A stretch of DNA of 64,000 bases, from NCBI GenBank assembly GCA_020636355.1, contig JACJYB010000004.1, positions 1 to 64,000 on the forward strand. The letters run 5' to 3'. The position numbers and the translations under genes were made by a program. Origin of the DNA: Lewinellaceae bacterium. GTDB lineage: Bacteria; Bacteroidota; Bacteroidia; Chitinophagales; Saprospiraceae. Positions within the stretch are counted from its first letter, which is position 1; each line of letters starts with the position of its first letter. This document shows, piece by piece, positions 54,701 to 63,708 of the stretch. Below the pieces are notes generated by a model. That model had not been told where the DNA came from, searched no databases, and saw only the letters and a list, made by a program, of their open reading frames with translations.

Positions 54701-57700
54701 GCCCTAATTCATCGAATTCTACATTGCCGGACACCTGGAGCACATCTGCATCCGGCTGATGCTCACCCTGAAAGAGAGCCAGCTGGCGCTTGACCTGAAC
54801 CGATCTCCCCAGCCCATCCACCAGCAATACCGATAGGATATCTTTTTCCCGCGTGGCATCCCAGGAATACGCCTCCGCATAGCGAACCGGAGCATCCAGA
54901 TGATATACATAACGCTGAGTATAAGGCTTATCTGCTTTCATTTCGAAAGGGCTGGTCAGCAGGCTCAACCGGCCAAAATCATCATAGCCGTACCGCACCT
55001 GTGCTCCATTCATATCAGTCCGCAAGGTCAATTCACCGAAACGAGGATCGTATTCGTACGCGGAATGATAACCATAACTATCACTAACCTCCTGCAGATA
55101 CGTATGCAAATCCTCATCCCAATGGTAAGTAAATGCCAGGCGATCCCCATGCAGATTAGCGGGCCGGGTTGCAGAAAGGAGGTTTCCGTATTCGTCATAG
55201 GTATAAGCATGAAGGGCAATGGAATCCTCGCTTAAATAATCCTTGGTCTCCGTAATATTACCTGCATCGTCGATCGATACCGTTCGCTGACGCAACCAAC
55301 CATTGGCGTCTGCAATCAGGATTTGGTTTGGTATAGAATAAATGTGTTGCATTTCCAGATTGTGGTATAGCGTCGAGGTCGTCAGCACATCTTCCGGGTT
55401 TCCATTCCCATAATCGCGCTCTACGATGAGATTACCATGGGTGTCGTAATCAAAATCCATGCGATGTTCCAGTCCTGCTGTCTCATTCCCTTCATAATAT
55501 TCGGTCTTTTGCGAGACCAGTGCCGGAAAATAAGATGCATCTTCCACATCTTCCAGGCTGGCAGGAACCACCGTTCCGAGATCCGGATACCGGAGTTCAT
55601 AAGTGTATTGGTTCCGGACATAAGGTTTCTTTTGCCCGTCCCTGACCACTTCCGACCGCTTCAATCCTTTGCGATAATAAGACGACACATCGTAATTGGT
55701 CTCCAGGATGCGGTAGATGGAATCATGGCTCCATTCATTCATTTGCACCTGACCAAAACCGTAGAACATCCGTTCCCGCCGATTGAAGTTGCCCTGCGAA
55801 TAGGTGTAAGTTGTCCTGATGGTATCGGCCCCGTCACCGCTGACGCCGTCCACTTGCTTGACTTCAGACAAAACCCACTGGCCAAAGGGCAAGCCATACG
55901 TGTTACCCGCGACTGCGTAATCAAGGAACATTCTACCACCCAGGGGATTTTCAACGGATTTCAAGCGGTTTGTTCTTCCTAACGCAGACGGAGCAACCGC
56001 CAGGTCACCATCGTTTCCATCAGCGACCAGGTAGTCGGCATAACCATCTCCGTTTATGTCTTCCAGCAGGCTTTTACCCCGGCTGACCCCTTGCCCGGTA
56101 AAAAATCCGGGATTGACGCAAACGCGAATGCCTATGATGAAGATTTCGATGCAAGCCGTAAAGGCGCTGTTCACTGATTCACCGGTTGCAGAAGATGTTT
56201 CTAATCCGGGAATGCCTTCCCAGGATTGCTCCGGGCCAAACCCACTGCCGGTATTCAATCGCACCCGGAATGGATCTGTCCCGACCACCCAATCGGGTAG
56301 TCCGTCTCCATTCAGGTCTTCCAATCCTGCCGTAGTCCAGATATCGGTCCGTGACAGCGAGGTCCCGGCGACAATGCTTCCATTCCTATAATTGACACCC
56401 AGGCCGGCACCATAATCCGTACTCTTGCCTGAACGAATGGCAGAAAATCCCCAGTTCTCGGGAGATGCAAAGCGGTAACCCAGGTTCAGTGCAACACGTC
56501 CATCCTGATAGACCTTGTCGATGAGGCCATCTCCATTCATATCCAACCAGCTATGCTCGGCATGATCGTCGTCGGTGGTGAAGTTTCCACTTATCCCAAT
56601 GGCTTCAGCAGCCGTCTTTGCCGCCGACCTCGCCCGCTTACTTGAAGTACCGGTACGCGATTTTACCCGGGCGGTCCGCGATATCCCGCCTGCCGCCTCA
56701 CCCGAATTGGAAGTGCTTGAATAGATGAATCCACCACCCAGGGTAGCACCTATGGAATTGGACATAGCCAGATGGATACCAAGGTCATAAGGAACGCTGT
56801 TTGCTTCCCATCCTCCTAAAGGGGTGCTGTATTGGATTTTGTCCTGCGTTATAATATCCGGATAGCGATCTCCATTCATATCCAGCACATCCAGCAATGT
56901 TTCCGTCTCACTCCATGATGTCCCGGCAGAACCATTTACTATTCCTACCCCGCCACCTGCCGCAATGCTGTGCATGGTATTTTTAAACTGGCGGGCAGGG
57001 GCCGATAAGCCTTCACCATTCGTGGATGGTATGGTGAAGATCAAATCATCTTCTCCCAATCGTGAGCTGCTAATCACCTGATCCAGAACATAGGTGAGGT
57101 TGTCATAACCTTTCCAGGATTGTGTTAACACATCAGGCACCAGAATAATCAAAGCTGCTTCTTTGGCATTAAACAGATCGCCCAGGGATTCCGGGTCATC
57201 CAGGTTGATCTCCGACGTATCAACCTGCATCATTTGATCATCCAGCTTCAGGTCGGCTTCAACAATTGAGCTATTGGCCCGGTTGCCATTGCCATAATAA
57301 GCAAACTGGCCCCACCCTCGATAAAGCGGACCAAACAATGCCTGCTGCAATGGGTTGGTCGTGAATAAACCGGGCTTGACCTGGCTGGCTACTTGATTAA
57401 TTGTCAGGTTCGCTTGTAGACTTCGGAAACCATTAGCTATATCCGGACTGGTGACATGCATTTCAATCCATAAGCTATCCCCTGTCTGAACCGGTATCGT
57501 CAACTGGATGTTTTGCGCTGCTGCTCCATTGCGAATGAACACCGTTTTCCTCGCGACCAGGGTATGTAATGACTTTACTGAAAGCGTTACCTCTCCATTC
57601 AACGTGTCCGCGATCCCGGGCATAGAAACAGAAACACTCAGCATGCCTCCAGCGGGAGAATGCCAGATGGTGGCAGGCCGAATCTGGTTATTAAACATTG

Positions 57701-60173
57701 AATAGTCCACTACCGGATAAAAGTCATAAAGAGGCTGGCCATTCACGCCGGTCACCTGTTGACTATCTGCCTGAGTATAATAAATACGCGGCCTCCAGTT
57801 TACCGCCTTCCAATCGACCTGGGTAGCGGTCCGGAGGCGGAAATAAAATACATCGCTATTGTTGACATCAATGTTTGGCAAGGTGATATCCTGACTTACC
57901 ACCGAATCAGAACGCATCAGCCGGTCAAGGATGTATGTTGAATCCAGCCCATCCACCCGCAGGATCTGGACACGAATATCATCAGACAACATTCCTTTCG
58001 TGAAGGGCCCTTCTACGGTTACCTGTCCATCAAGTGGCATATGCAACGATTGCAAAGCCGTCAGGAGAAAGTCGGAAGAGGCCTGATAGTATTTCCTGGA
58101 TTTACCGTTAGCGGTGAGGGTGTCACCCTTCAAACTTAAATAAGTAATCCGGGGATCCCACACGACCTGATCGTAAGCACCGTCAAAAACCGATTGGACC
58201 CGGAAATAAATCCGGTCTCCACGATTTACTTCTAAAAACTGGACATTCACCGGATTTTTGACTCCGTAGTCGAGTCCCTGGATCCGGGATGACCAGAGTT
58301 CCCGTCCTTTCATTTGGATAGCAACCCGCACACCGTCTTTATGCGGGTAATCGGCAGCCGCAGGATCCTCCAGAAGGTGAACCGGAGCATCAATCCGAAT
58401 GATGCCAGTATCCGGAGCCAGCCACATTTTCACGACATCATGTAGTGGAAAGTCCTGCATCTTCTGCAACAGTTCACTGGTATCCTGGACGAAAAGAGCA
58501 GGGTCAGGCGGCGATGTAGGGGTCACCGGATTTGGCGTAGGATTGCTGCTCCGGGTAAACTCCGGCTCTCCATTTGCATTGATGTGATTAAAATAAACAA
58601 TTCCATCCTGGGCTATATCCACCAGGTCATCCCCATTAAAATCCGTAAAATAGGACGTTGCGCGAGTTGTAGTCGTTGTATGCTCGTAACCACCGAAGAC
58701 AAATCCTACGTGGCCTTCCGCACCTATACTCGTACTGGAGGCTTTGGTAGCCGAAAATCCGGAAATTCCTTTGACAGCCCGCTCCGGTCCGAATAAATTA
58801 CCTTCCAACGACTGGTTACTCCGGTAGTATAAAGTGCCTTGTCGGGCATAAACCTTATCCGCTAATCCATCTCCGTCGATATCCACCAAGGCCAGCAGGC
58901 CCTGTGACTGTGAACTGGCATAGGCAAAACTACCTCCGGCCGAATTAGTCTTACTGGTCGGATCACCGATCGGCCCGACCGTCACGACCGTTCCTCCTCC
59001 AATGTTACTGGAAGCATCGCCGCCCAGCACAGTAACCTCGCCATCAAAGCCCGGAATCGGATTTACCAGCTTGCCTTTCACCTGATCATAAGGTACATCC
59101 CAGGAAACAGTGGGCAGGTAAGGACTAAATTCCGGAAGCTCCTTAAGATCATCATAATAATCAAATTGATGTTGATAAAACAAATTTCCCTTCCCATCGA
59201 ACTGATCAATAGAAGCGAGCAGGGTTTTACTAAATGCACCGGCCAGATAATTCAACTGATAAGACCTTACCAGCTCACCATGAAATAATACCTCGATGCG
59301 TCTAAGCAAATCACCACAGACTTCTTTAAATCCTAATCGCCCCTGGATCATCTTATCAGGCCGACTGGCCTCACCCAGTTCACTGCCCCGGATAAATCGT
59401 ATTTGAAATGGCCCCGGAGTGTCATCAAATCCAGTGTACGTGATCTGATCCGGATACAGATAGCGCCCGGCCACCGTTCCTCCCGTCAAACCCACATCGG
59501 ATGTTTGTTTGTATTCAAACCGGATGGTATTTCGATCGGCATCACGTATCTCCTGCAAAGCCCATCGTACTTTCCTGCCCTGATCATCAGACAAGGCCGC
59601 ACCTCCATCCGGGCCACCATAACGGAATCGGGATCCATCATTATCCCAAACTTCCCACCAGTAGTTATTCGGGTGGTTGCCATGGCGAACGATACGCAAA
59701 AAGTCGGTTTCCACCCTGGGATGAAAAACTTTTTCTGCAGTCCTGGGTTGTAGCTGCCCCCGATGCGTTACCGGTGTTAGCTGCTCGCCATTGAATAAAT
59801 AGGTTTCGGTCTCTTCCTGACTATCAAACCGAGGCACTCCCCAGCGTGTATCGATCTCGATGGTAGGAATAGCCAGGTCCCACCCCCAACCCATCCATCC
59901 GTTCTGAAATTCGCTGGTATAGGTGATATTCAAATCAGGGGTCATATCCTTCCGCCCGGGAGGAAGGGTTATCGGAAAATGCAAATGAGCGGTTCCTTGC
60001 TCGTCAACATCCGGATATTGGATTAATTCAATGCCAGCGGAAGGATCAGCAAACGTTTGGAGTGAAAATTCTCCGGGATCCAATATTTCCGGCTCCATAG
60101 ACTGGGCTGACCCTAAAAAAGGAAGGAGCGATATCCCAACCACCGTCAACCATTGCGTGTTGATCCTCATCAT
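51738..60173 (-). CDS. Giant SpvB/FG-GAP/YD-repeat (TcB-TcC-like) protein with zincin toxin tip
   Basis: A 2811-residue secreted protein (signal in residues 1-24). Order: SpvB domain (about 40-330; TAHLHFPITLPPGRKDMTPD); six FG-GAP/VCBS-like Ca loops (DIDGDGLAD near 430, DFNGDDLVD near 511, DMNGDRYPD near 1098, DMNGDGLID near 1211, DLNGDGLPD near 1286, DINGDGYAD near 1373); TcdB-middle-like VENPLGGRMFLDYAV near 1401; RHS/YD repeats about 1500-2400; a Pro/Gly-rich insert about 2424-2478; the RHS core (YFGSRYYDPEMSMWQSPDPD, near 2568, ending YSDPDGNRI); then a 198-residue tip with HELGH at 2698-2702 and a basic tail. A TcB+TcC cocoon in one chain is indicated. It overlaps the upstream gene by four bases. 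No immunity gene is visible downstream. Confidence 0.9.
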   Translation of the reverse strand: MMRINTQWLTVVGISLLPFLGSAQSMEPEILDPGEFSLQTFADPSAGIELIQYPDVDEQGTAHLHFPITLPPGRKDMTPDLNITYTSEFQNGWMGWGWDLAIPTIEIDTRWGVPRFDSQEETETYLFNGEQLTPVTHRGQLQPRTAEKVFHPRVETDFLRIVRHGNHPNNYWWEVWDNDGSRFRYGGPDGGAALSDDQGRKVRWALQEIRDADRNTIRFEYKQTSDVGLTGGTVAGRYLYPDQITYTGFDDTPGPFQIRFIRGSELGEASRPDKMIQGRLGFKEVCGDLLRRIEVLFHGELVRSYQLNYLAGAFSKTLLASIDQFDGKGNLFYQHQFDYYDDLKELPEFSPYLPTVSWDVPYDQVKGKLVNPIPGFDGEVTVLGGDASSNIGGGTVVTVGPIGDPTSKTNSAGGSFAYASSQSQGLLALVDIDGDGLADKVYARQGTLYYRSNQSLEGNLFGPERAVKGISGFSATKASSTSIGAEGHVGFVFGGYEHTTTTTRATSYFTDFNGDDLVDIAQDGIVYFNHINANGEPEFTRSSNPTPNPVTPTSPPDPALFVQDTSELLQKMQDFPLHDVVKMWLAPDTGIIRIDAPVHLLEDPAAADYPHKDGVRVAIQMKGRELWSSRIQGLDYGVKNPVNVQFLEVNRGDRIYFRVQSVFDGAYDQVVWDPRITYLSLKGDTLTANGKSRKYYQASSDFLLTALQSLHMPLDGQVTVEGPFTKGMLSDDIRVQILRVDGLDSTYILDRLMRSDSVVSQDITLPNIDVNNSDVFYFRLRTATQVDWKAVNWRPRIYYTQADSQQVTGVNGQPLYDFYPVVDYSMFNNQIRPATIWHSPAGGMLSVSVSMPGIADTLNGEVTLSVKSLHTLVARKTVFIRNGAAAQNIQLTIPVQTGDSLWIEMHVTSPDIANGFRSLQANLTINQVASQVKPGLFTTNPLQQALFGPLYRGWGQFAYYGNGNRANSSIVEADLKLDDQMMQVDTSEINLDDPESLGDLFNAKEAALIILVPDVLTQSWKGYDNLTYVLDQVISSSRLGEDDLIFTIPSTNGEGLSAPARQFKNTMHSIAAGGGVGIVNGSAGTSWSETETLLDVLDMNGDRYPDIITQDKIQYSTPLGGWEANSVPYDLGIHLAMSNSIGATLGGGFIYSSTSNSGEAAGGISRTARVKSRTGTSSKRARSAAKTAAEAIGISGNFTTDDDHAEHSWLDMNGDGLIDKVYQDGRVALNLGYRFASPENWGFSAIRSGKSTDYGAGLGVNYRNGSIVAGTSLSRTDIWTTAGLEDLNGDGLPDWVVGTDPFRVRLNTGSGFGPEQSWEGIPGLETSSATGESVNSAFTACIEIFIIGIRVCVNPGFFTGQGVSRGKSLLEDINGDGYADYLVADGNDGDLAVAPSALGRTNRLKSVENPLGGRMFLDYAVAGNTYGLPFGQWVLSEVKQVDGVSGDGADTIRTTYTYSQGNFNRRERMFYGFGQVQMNEWSHDSIYRILETNYDVSSYYRKGLKRSEVVRDGQKKPYVRNQYTYELRYPDLGTVVPASLEDVEDASYFPALVSQKTEYYEGNETAGLEHRMDFDYDTHGNLIVERDYGNGNPEDVLTTSTLYHNLEMQHIYSIPNQILIADANGWLRQRTVSIDDAGNITETKDYLSEDSIALHAYTYDEYGNLLSATRPANLHGDRLAFTYHWDEDLHTYLQEVSDSYGYHSAYEYDPRFGELTLRTDMNGAQVRYGYDDFGRLSLLTSPFEMKADKPYTQRYVYHLDAPVRYAEAYSWDATREKDILSVLLVDGLGRSVQVKRQLALFQGEHQPDADVLQVSGNVEFDELGREIITYYPVTEPITQAGVYHSEKNSTRPTNISYDVMDRPVFEERPDGTSVSIEYDIAPDYHMEPSVHVALTDALGNKRHTFWDVRDRQTAAMDELENGEVWTSFNYNALDELLGTEDDQGIVTTYRYDHFGRLIRKENADDGTVINQYDFADNLVSRTTTSLLQKIPDQGAIRFDYDHERLTRIAYPKNIENNVYYHYGSPDAKNNQVGRVWFVEDATGGRAWTFDALGNVDKEIRTMLINATHIATYISTTTRDSWGRTLTMQYPDAEEVTYTYNEGGLLAEMHGEKLGYTYDYLNQMGYDAFGDRTFIRFGNDVNQTTVYDPERRRVSTITGGTAQGDFMKMEYVYDRESNITKMSDHSDLGKSAAGTLFSTNYGYDQLHRLAQAKGSDDGNQQHAFDLDMAYNHAANVSQKQQRILLNGKLREDLSLDWTFTYSNRHAPDRINDNQLKYDGNGNLADQSSTVVFNNRQLIWDEENRLTGVSDNGIMSRYTYDAEGQRAIKSSGGSQGIFLDGETVGFVNHSNDFTAYVSPYLTIREDRFIKHYYIDGVRFLSKQGTGKFVHDLLPTYGGISAGNIDYQKRLVALQQGLDQYYRDLGIPPGPPTLYGYYANPDVTGSPLPGGQGGQPWNIPPANWNLPIGPPDTSGPPGPPVWINVADTTRAEPGYGFTGDDLASELLDFYYLSDAQGNVTYVTNHAGEVTRHVTYLPFGEVLWDEKLDGAIPDYLLGGKERDEESGMYYFGSRYYDPEMSMWQSPDPDAGSYPSLSPYAYVANNPLKYSDPDGNRIVIASKSSVSFKNDVRRAFRYLKKSPTGSRLIGTLEQSSRIIRIEETRDLSGVEFSPDDLTVTWHPRSALKVKNGGRQTPALGLAHELGHAEKRIRNAREEDRDFEQKLRNGYHNLAEKKIIRGVEYKIAKELNEATRTDHEGSEYLATSPTSTQPFSSRAKRSNRKNLQPRQTTRPGARTTSTKKKKMTRPTNFKPRA

Positions 60174-62113
60174 TGTACGATTAACTTACTGACCAATTCC
60201 TGTTCTCCCTGACGGATGCTCACCACAAACCAACCGGGACGGTTAATGCCCGGCTGGATGCGGTAAGTGCCTGGCTTAAGCAAATCTTGACGGTAGACCA
60301 CCTGTCCTGTGGATGTGACTATCTGAAGGTTAGCTTTACCCTCCTCTTCCCATATCAACCGGAAAGCGCCGCCAGGAGCGATCAGGTTTGGGTACAGCTC
60401 AATGGGCTTTGCCCGATTTTCAGCTTGCAGAACGCGAAACGATTCCTCTGTCAAGCAACCCGCTTCCCGGGTTAGCAGGAGGTAATCTCCAGGGGAGGTC
60501 ACACTCAAGGAATTACCGATATGCTGCGATCCATCCGGTTGAATCCAGGTATAATCGGCTTCCGGAGAAACAGGGTCCGGTCTGAGGATCAGTGTGTGAC
60601 GGGATAATGTGTAGGTCGCCTCTAAGGTTGACTCATTCTGCCACAAATTTTGAGTGAGCAACAATTGCTGCTGATAACTTCTCCCTTCTGAATCAGTGAC
60701 TTTGAGCCAATAAATGCCCGGTTTCAGGGTGCTGTCTGACCAAAGATGCTCATAAACCCTTGTCTCTATCAGCTTTTTCCCATCCTGTTCCAGTACCATC
60801 CGGTAGGGTGACTTTCCTCCCATCAGGCGCACCGCTATCTCTCCGTAGGCCGCTTCATCATTGTCTGGACAGGGTGGAGCTTTCCACCACGTTTTCGCAA
60901 AAAAAGCAGGGGCCTGCAGGAGTGTGAAAGCCCATTTTGCATCATTCTGGGGATGTGGCATTGTGCTACCAAGTAATTTCTGCGATTTTAATTCCAATGG
61001 ATTAGCCCACCACCCTTCCGGGGTAAACTGCGCATTTCCTGTTGTGTCAACGACCACCCAATACTGGTTACCAGGGTTGGGTGGTGGTAATAATTCCGGA
61101 TCCCAATAGAAAATAATCGACTCCGTCCCAGCATCTTCTCCGGTCCATTGACCGCGCCAGGTTCGCTTCAGCTTATCCATTCCGTTTTGGTTCGCGGTTT
61201 CCCATAAAACCGGCCCATCATCATCTCCCCAGATAAAAAAAGAGCGATCAGATAGCGTCCTGTGATTTTCTGCATTGGAGCTTTGCAGCCTCCCGACAGA
61301 AACCACCGGCAACCCCGGCATCAGACTTGAGGTCGCCTGTCTTGAATTCAAACCGGATTTGTCATCACGACCAATGCCGGCTATGCGGTGGCTGTAATCC
61401 AGCATGGACCGGGCGTCCCAAATGACCTCGCCCTCCGCATTAAGGTAATTTTTCGGAGTCGATTGATCTAAAGTCAGTCCGTATTTGATCGCCAGATAGC
61501 TATCAATTCTTTGTCGTTCAGATGGGGTAAGTACGCGATCAAAGAGCATCCATTCCCCAAGTTTTCCGGAGTAAGGCTCAACAGGAATGGTTGGCTGGGC
61601 AGGTCTTGATCCCAACCACAGCAAATAACTGTTTTGGTTGGTATCCAAATTATGCTGGAAATACGACTGAATCACCGGTCCGGTAATCCGGTCTGCCGGG
61701 TAGTTAAAAAAATAATTGCCTGTTAAATCTGCAGCCCGGTAATTTGTATTGATCAATAAACCCTGCTCGCCCTGCCCCAAACTCCAGATGCATTGTTCGG
61801 TCGGGATTCGCGTATCAGAAACGGAAAATATGGTGAGTGCCGGTAGCTTGGCTGGTGTCAATGGCAGCCGGAAGGCACGGCTTTGGGTGGGAGTGATCAC
61901 TGGCTGATAGTTTAACCAGCTCAGCGTATCTCCCGATGGCATTACTAAGAGTCTACCATTTCCGTCAATCCAGACGGTGTGACCATTTTGTATTTTTGGC
62001 TGCAACCAAACCTGGACTCCTTTTACCCCTCCTGGACTTGGGTTCTGCGCATAGCAAATGCCATAAAGGAACAAGAAGTATACGGTCAGGCAATTACGAA
62101 ATCCCATTTTCAT
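60170..62113 (-). CDS. T9SS-sorted LamG/DUF8202-like surface protein
   Basis: A 647-residue secreted protein with signal MKMGFRNCLTVYFLFLYGICYAQ. Residues about 30-200 are a concanavalin/LamG-like region (PVEPYSGKLGEWMLFDRVLTPSERQRI is the usual closing word). Residues about 200-290 carry the LDYSHRIAGIGRDDKSGL word of DUF8202. A SprB-like repeat follows (GEIAVRLMGGKSPYRMVLEQDG to DSEGRSYQQ). A type A T9SS sorting domain closes it (IELYPNLIAPGGAFRLIW to GEQELVSKLIVQ). It should be exported by type IX secretion and anchored at the surface. It overlaps the giant gene by ATGA and follows the barrel gene by four bases: one operon. Confidence 0.88.
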   Translation of the reverse strand: MKMGFRNCLTVYFLFLYGICYAQNPSPGGVKGVQVWLQPKIQNGHTVWIDGNGRLLVMPSGDTLSWLNYQPVITPTQSRAFRLPLTPAKLPALTIFSVSDTRIPTEQCIWSLGQGEQGLLINTNYRAADLTGNYFFNYPADRITGPVIQSYFQHNLDTNQNSYLLWLGSRPAQPTIPVEPYSGKLGEWMLFDRVLTPSERQRIDSYLAIKYGLTLDQSTPKNYLNAEGEVIWDARSMLDYSHRIAGIGRDDKSGLNSRQATSSLMPGLPVVSVGRLQSSNAENHRTLSDRSFFIWGDDDGPVLWETANQNGMDKLKRTWRGQWTGEDAGTESIIFYWDPELLPPPNPGNQYWVVVDTTGNAQFTPEGWWANPLELKSQKLLGSTMPHPQNDAKWAFTLLQAPAFFAKTWWKAPPCPDNDEAAYGEIAVRLMGGKSPYRMVLEQDGKKLIETRVYEHLWSDSTLKPGIYWLKVTDSEGRSYQQQLLLTQNLWQNESTLEATYTLSRHTLILRPDPVSPEADYTWIQPDGSQHIGNSLSVTSPGDYLLLTREAGCLTEESFRVLQAENRAKPIELYPNLIAPGGAFRLIWEEEGKANLQIVTSTGQVVYRQDLLKPGTYRIQPGINRPGWFVVSIRQGEQELVSKLIVQ

Positions 62114-62117
62114 CGTG

Positions 62118-62840
62118 TTATTGATTAAATGGAATGGCGTACCCTAACGTGAGCATAAAGGCCATGTTACGATTGGCATTCTCAATAAAATTATATCCGT
62201 TAGCCTGAGTCTCTATCACATCAGAAAGCCCAAGTTGGTACCGCCCTTCAATCAGGAAGTTCTGGAATTCGACGCCCAATCCCAGCACGAGGGAAAAAGC
62301 AGGCTTACCTTTCAACACCTCGCGTAAATTCTGCTGAATTTGTAAATCCTGGCCGATGACCTCGGAATTGGACGTATAACGGATGGCATTGTTTGAAATG
62401 TTGATGCCCAACTGTGGTCCTACGCCGATATGGATTCCTGCGAACGCATCCGATAGCTGGCTTAGAGGGTACACTTTGAAATAGGGTACCAAATTGATGT
62501 ATTGATAATTAAATGCCATGGAATAATGTAGTCCGTTCACATCATTGTAGTCAAAAGTGCCGCCGGACATACTGTACAAGATCTCGGGTTGTATGGCGAT
62601 GAACGTATTCTCAAATTGCATGTAGAAAAAAATTCCGGCTGACCCACCCCATTGATTTTTCAATTGGGTTGAAAAGGATTCTTCCGGGAAGACCGGACGA
62701 ATGATGGTCGTTTTAATAGCATCAATCCCCGAATAGGTCACACCTCCTTTCAATCCGAAATAAGAGCCTTCCGCATCGATCAACTGGGCAGAAAGGGTGC
62801 ATGTAGATAGCATGAACAGGAGTACAAACTGATTTTTCAT
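62118..62840 (-). CDS. Outer-membrane beta-barrel (PorT-like), first gene of toxin-like operon
   Basis: The protein has 240 residues from ATG 62840 (MKNQFVLLFMLSTCTLSAQ signal); an upstream in-frame start is 21 residues earlier and lies before the signal. Alternating strands (SYFGLKGGVTYSGI, WGGSAGIFFYMQFENTFIAIQPEILYSM, YINLVPYFKVYPL, IHIGVGPQLGINI, FSLVLGLGVEFQNFLIEGRYQLGL, MAFMLTLGYAIPF) match the outer-membrane-beta-barrel family. It resembles PorT-type barrels that accompany T9SS cargo. It leads the operon and is the only candidate here for passage or anchoring of the two downstream proteins; that role is inferred. Confidence 0.82.
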   Translation of the reverse strand: MKNQFVLLFMLSTCTLSAQLIDAEGSYFGLKGGVTYSGIDAIKTTIIRPVFPEESFSTQLKNQWGGSAGIFFYMQFENTFIAIQPEILYSMSGGTFDYNDVNGLHYSMAFNYQYINLVPYFKVYPLSQLSDAFAGIHIGVGPQLGINISNNAIRYTSNSEVIGQDLQIQQNLREVLKGKPAFSLVLGLGVEFQNFLIEGRYQLGLSDVIETQANGYNFIENANRNMAFMLTLGYAIPFNQ

Positions 62841-62994
62841 AGCTTCCGGTTTATGAAACACAATACCGGCATTGGATGCACAACCGATTGATTTTCTGTG
62901 CATAACTTAAGCCAGCTATTGTTTCAAAGATGCATTTTAAAGCCAGGACATCCAATTTGTCCAGGTAGACAATAGGTAGACAGACCTACAAAAA

Positions 62995-63043
62995 GTTGAA
63001 TGTTGAGGGTTGAATGTTGAGGGTTGAATGTTGAATGTTCAAT
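62995..63043. repeat. Seven-bp-period tandem repeat upstream of the toxin-like operon
   Basis: Seven heptamers on the plus strand: GTTGAAT, GTTGAGG, GTTGAAT, GTTGAGG, GTTGAAT, GTTGAAT, GTTCAAT. The block lies about 155 bases upstream of the barrel start. Alternating units give a 14-base super-period. It resembles heptameric repeats described as STRR in cyanobacteria, though with another sequence. It may sit in or near the operon promoter. Confidence 0.75.
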
Positions 63044-63082
63044 CCGGAAAAGCACACTATTCAAAACACCCTTTCATTTGGT

Positions 63083-63137
63083 GCCGACGGTCATGCTGCG
63101 GCAGCACGAAAGCTAGGAGAAGACAGCTTCAGTCGGC
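63083..63137. other. Possible structured RNA or multi-arm hairpin
   Basis: Outer arms GCCGAC (63083-63088) and GTCGGC (63132-63137) enclose two smaller hairpins: TGCTG-CGG-CAGCA (63094-63106) and AAGCT...AGCTT (63110-63114 with 63125-63129). A three-way junction of about 55 bases is possible on either strand. It lies between the Fur stop and the barrel start. No match to a named RNA is claimed. The remainder of the gap 62841-63200 has no gene. Confidence 0.3.
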
Positions 63138-63200
63138 GTCAAAGCGAAGGATGAGCCGGAAAAAAGAAATCTCAACTTAACCAATTGCTTTTGTTGTGCA

Positions 63201-63707
63201 TCAGGAAGAAGCTTCCCTGGCTTTGAGTGCGGCATCCATGTTCGGGTTTTTATCGCAGGCTCCCGCACATTTTCCATACAGGTTAAGGGCATGGTGGGTC
63301 ACCGAAAAGTGCAATAAAGAACCCATCATATCCTTGATTTGCTGGACCCGCGGGTCGCAAAACTCAAGGACTTTGCCACAATCTACACAGATAAGGTGGT
63401 CGTGTTGCTTAAACCCATATGATTTCTCGTATTGGGTAAGGTTCTTACCGAACTGATGCTTTTTAACCAGGTCACAGGTCACCAGGAGCTCGAGGGTATT
63501 GTACACCGTAGCGCGACTTACCCGGTATTTTTGGGTTTTCATATGGATGTAGAGCGCTTCCGCATCAAAATGATCGGTACGGCGGTAGATTTCTTCAAGG
63601 ATTGCATATCGTTCTGGAGTTTTCCGTAGACCCTGCTGTTCGAGATGCGCCGAGAAGATGTTTTTTACCTCCCGGATGATTTGTTCGATATGCTGAAGAT
63701 TATCCAT
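63201..63707 (-). CDS. Fur/PerR-family metalloregulator
   Basis: The protein has 168 residues from ATG 63707; in-frame upstream codons overlap the neighbouring rel gene. N-terminal winged helix: [31 protein letters not shown] and [20 protein letters not shown]. Metal sites are suggested by [19 protein letters not shown] and CAGACDKNP (paired Cys), typical of the structural zinc site. Fur, PerR and Zur cannot be told apart with certainty. It lies one base after the end of rel in the same direction and is co-transcribed. Confidence 0.9.
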   Translation of the reverse strand: MDNLQHIEQIIREVKNIFSAHLEQQGLRKTPERYAILEEIYRRTDHFDAEALYIHMKTQKYRVSRATVYNTLELLVTCDLVKKHQFGKNLTQYEKSYGFKQHDHLICVDCGKVLEFCDPRVQQIKDMMGSLLHFSVTHHALNLYGKCAGACDKNPNMDAALKAREASS

Positions 63708-63708
63708 T

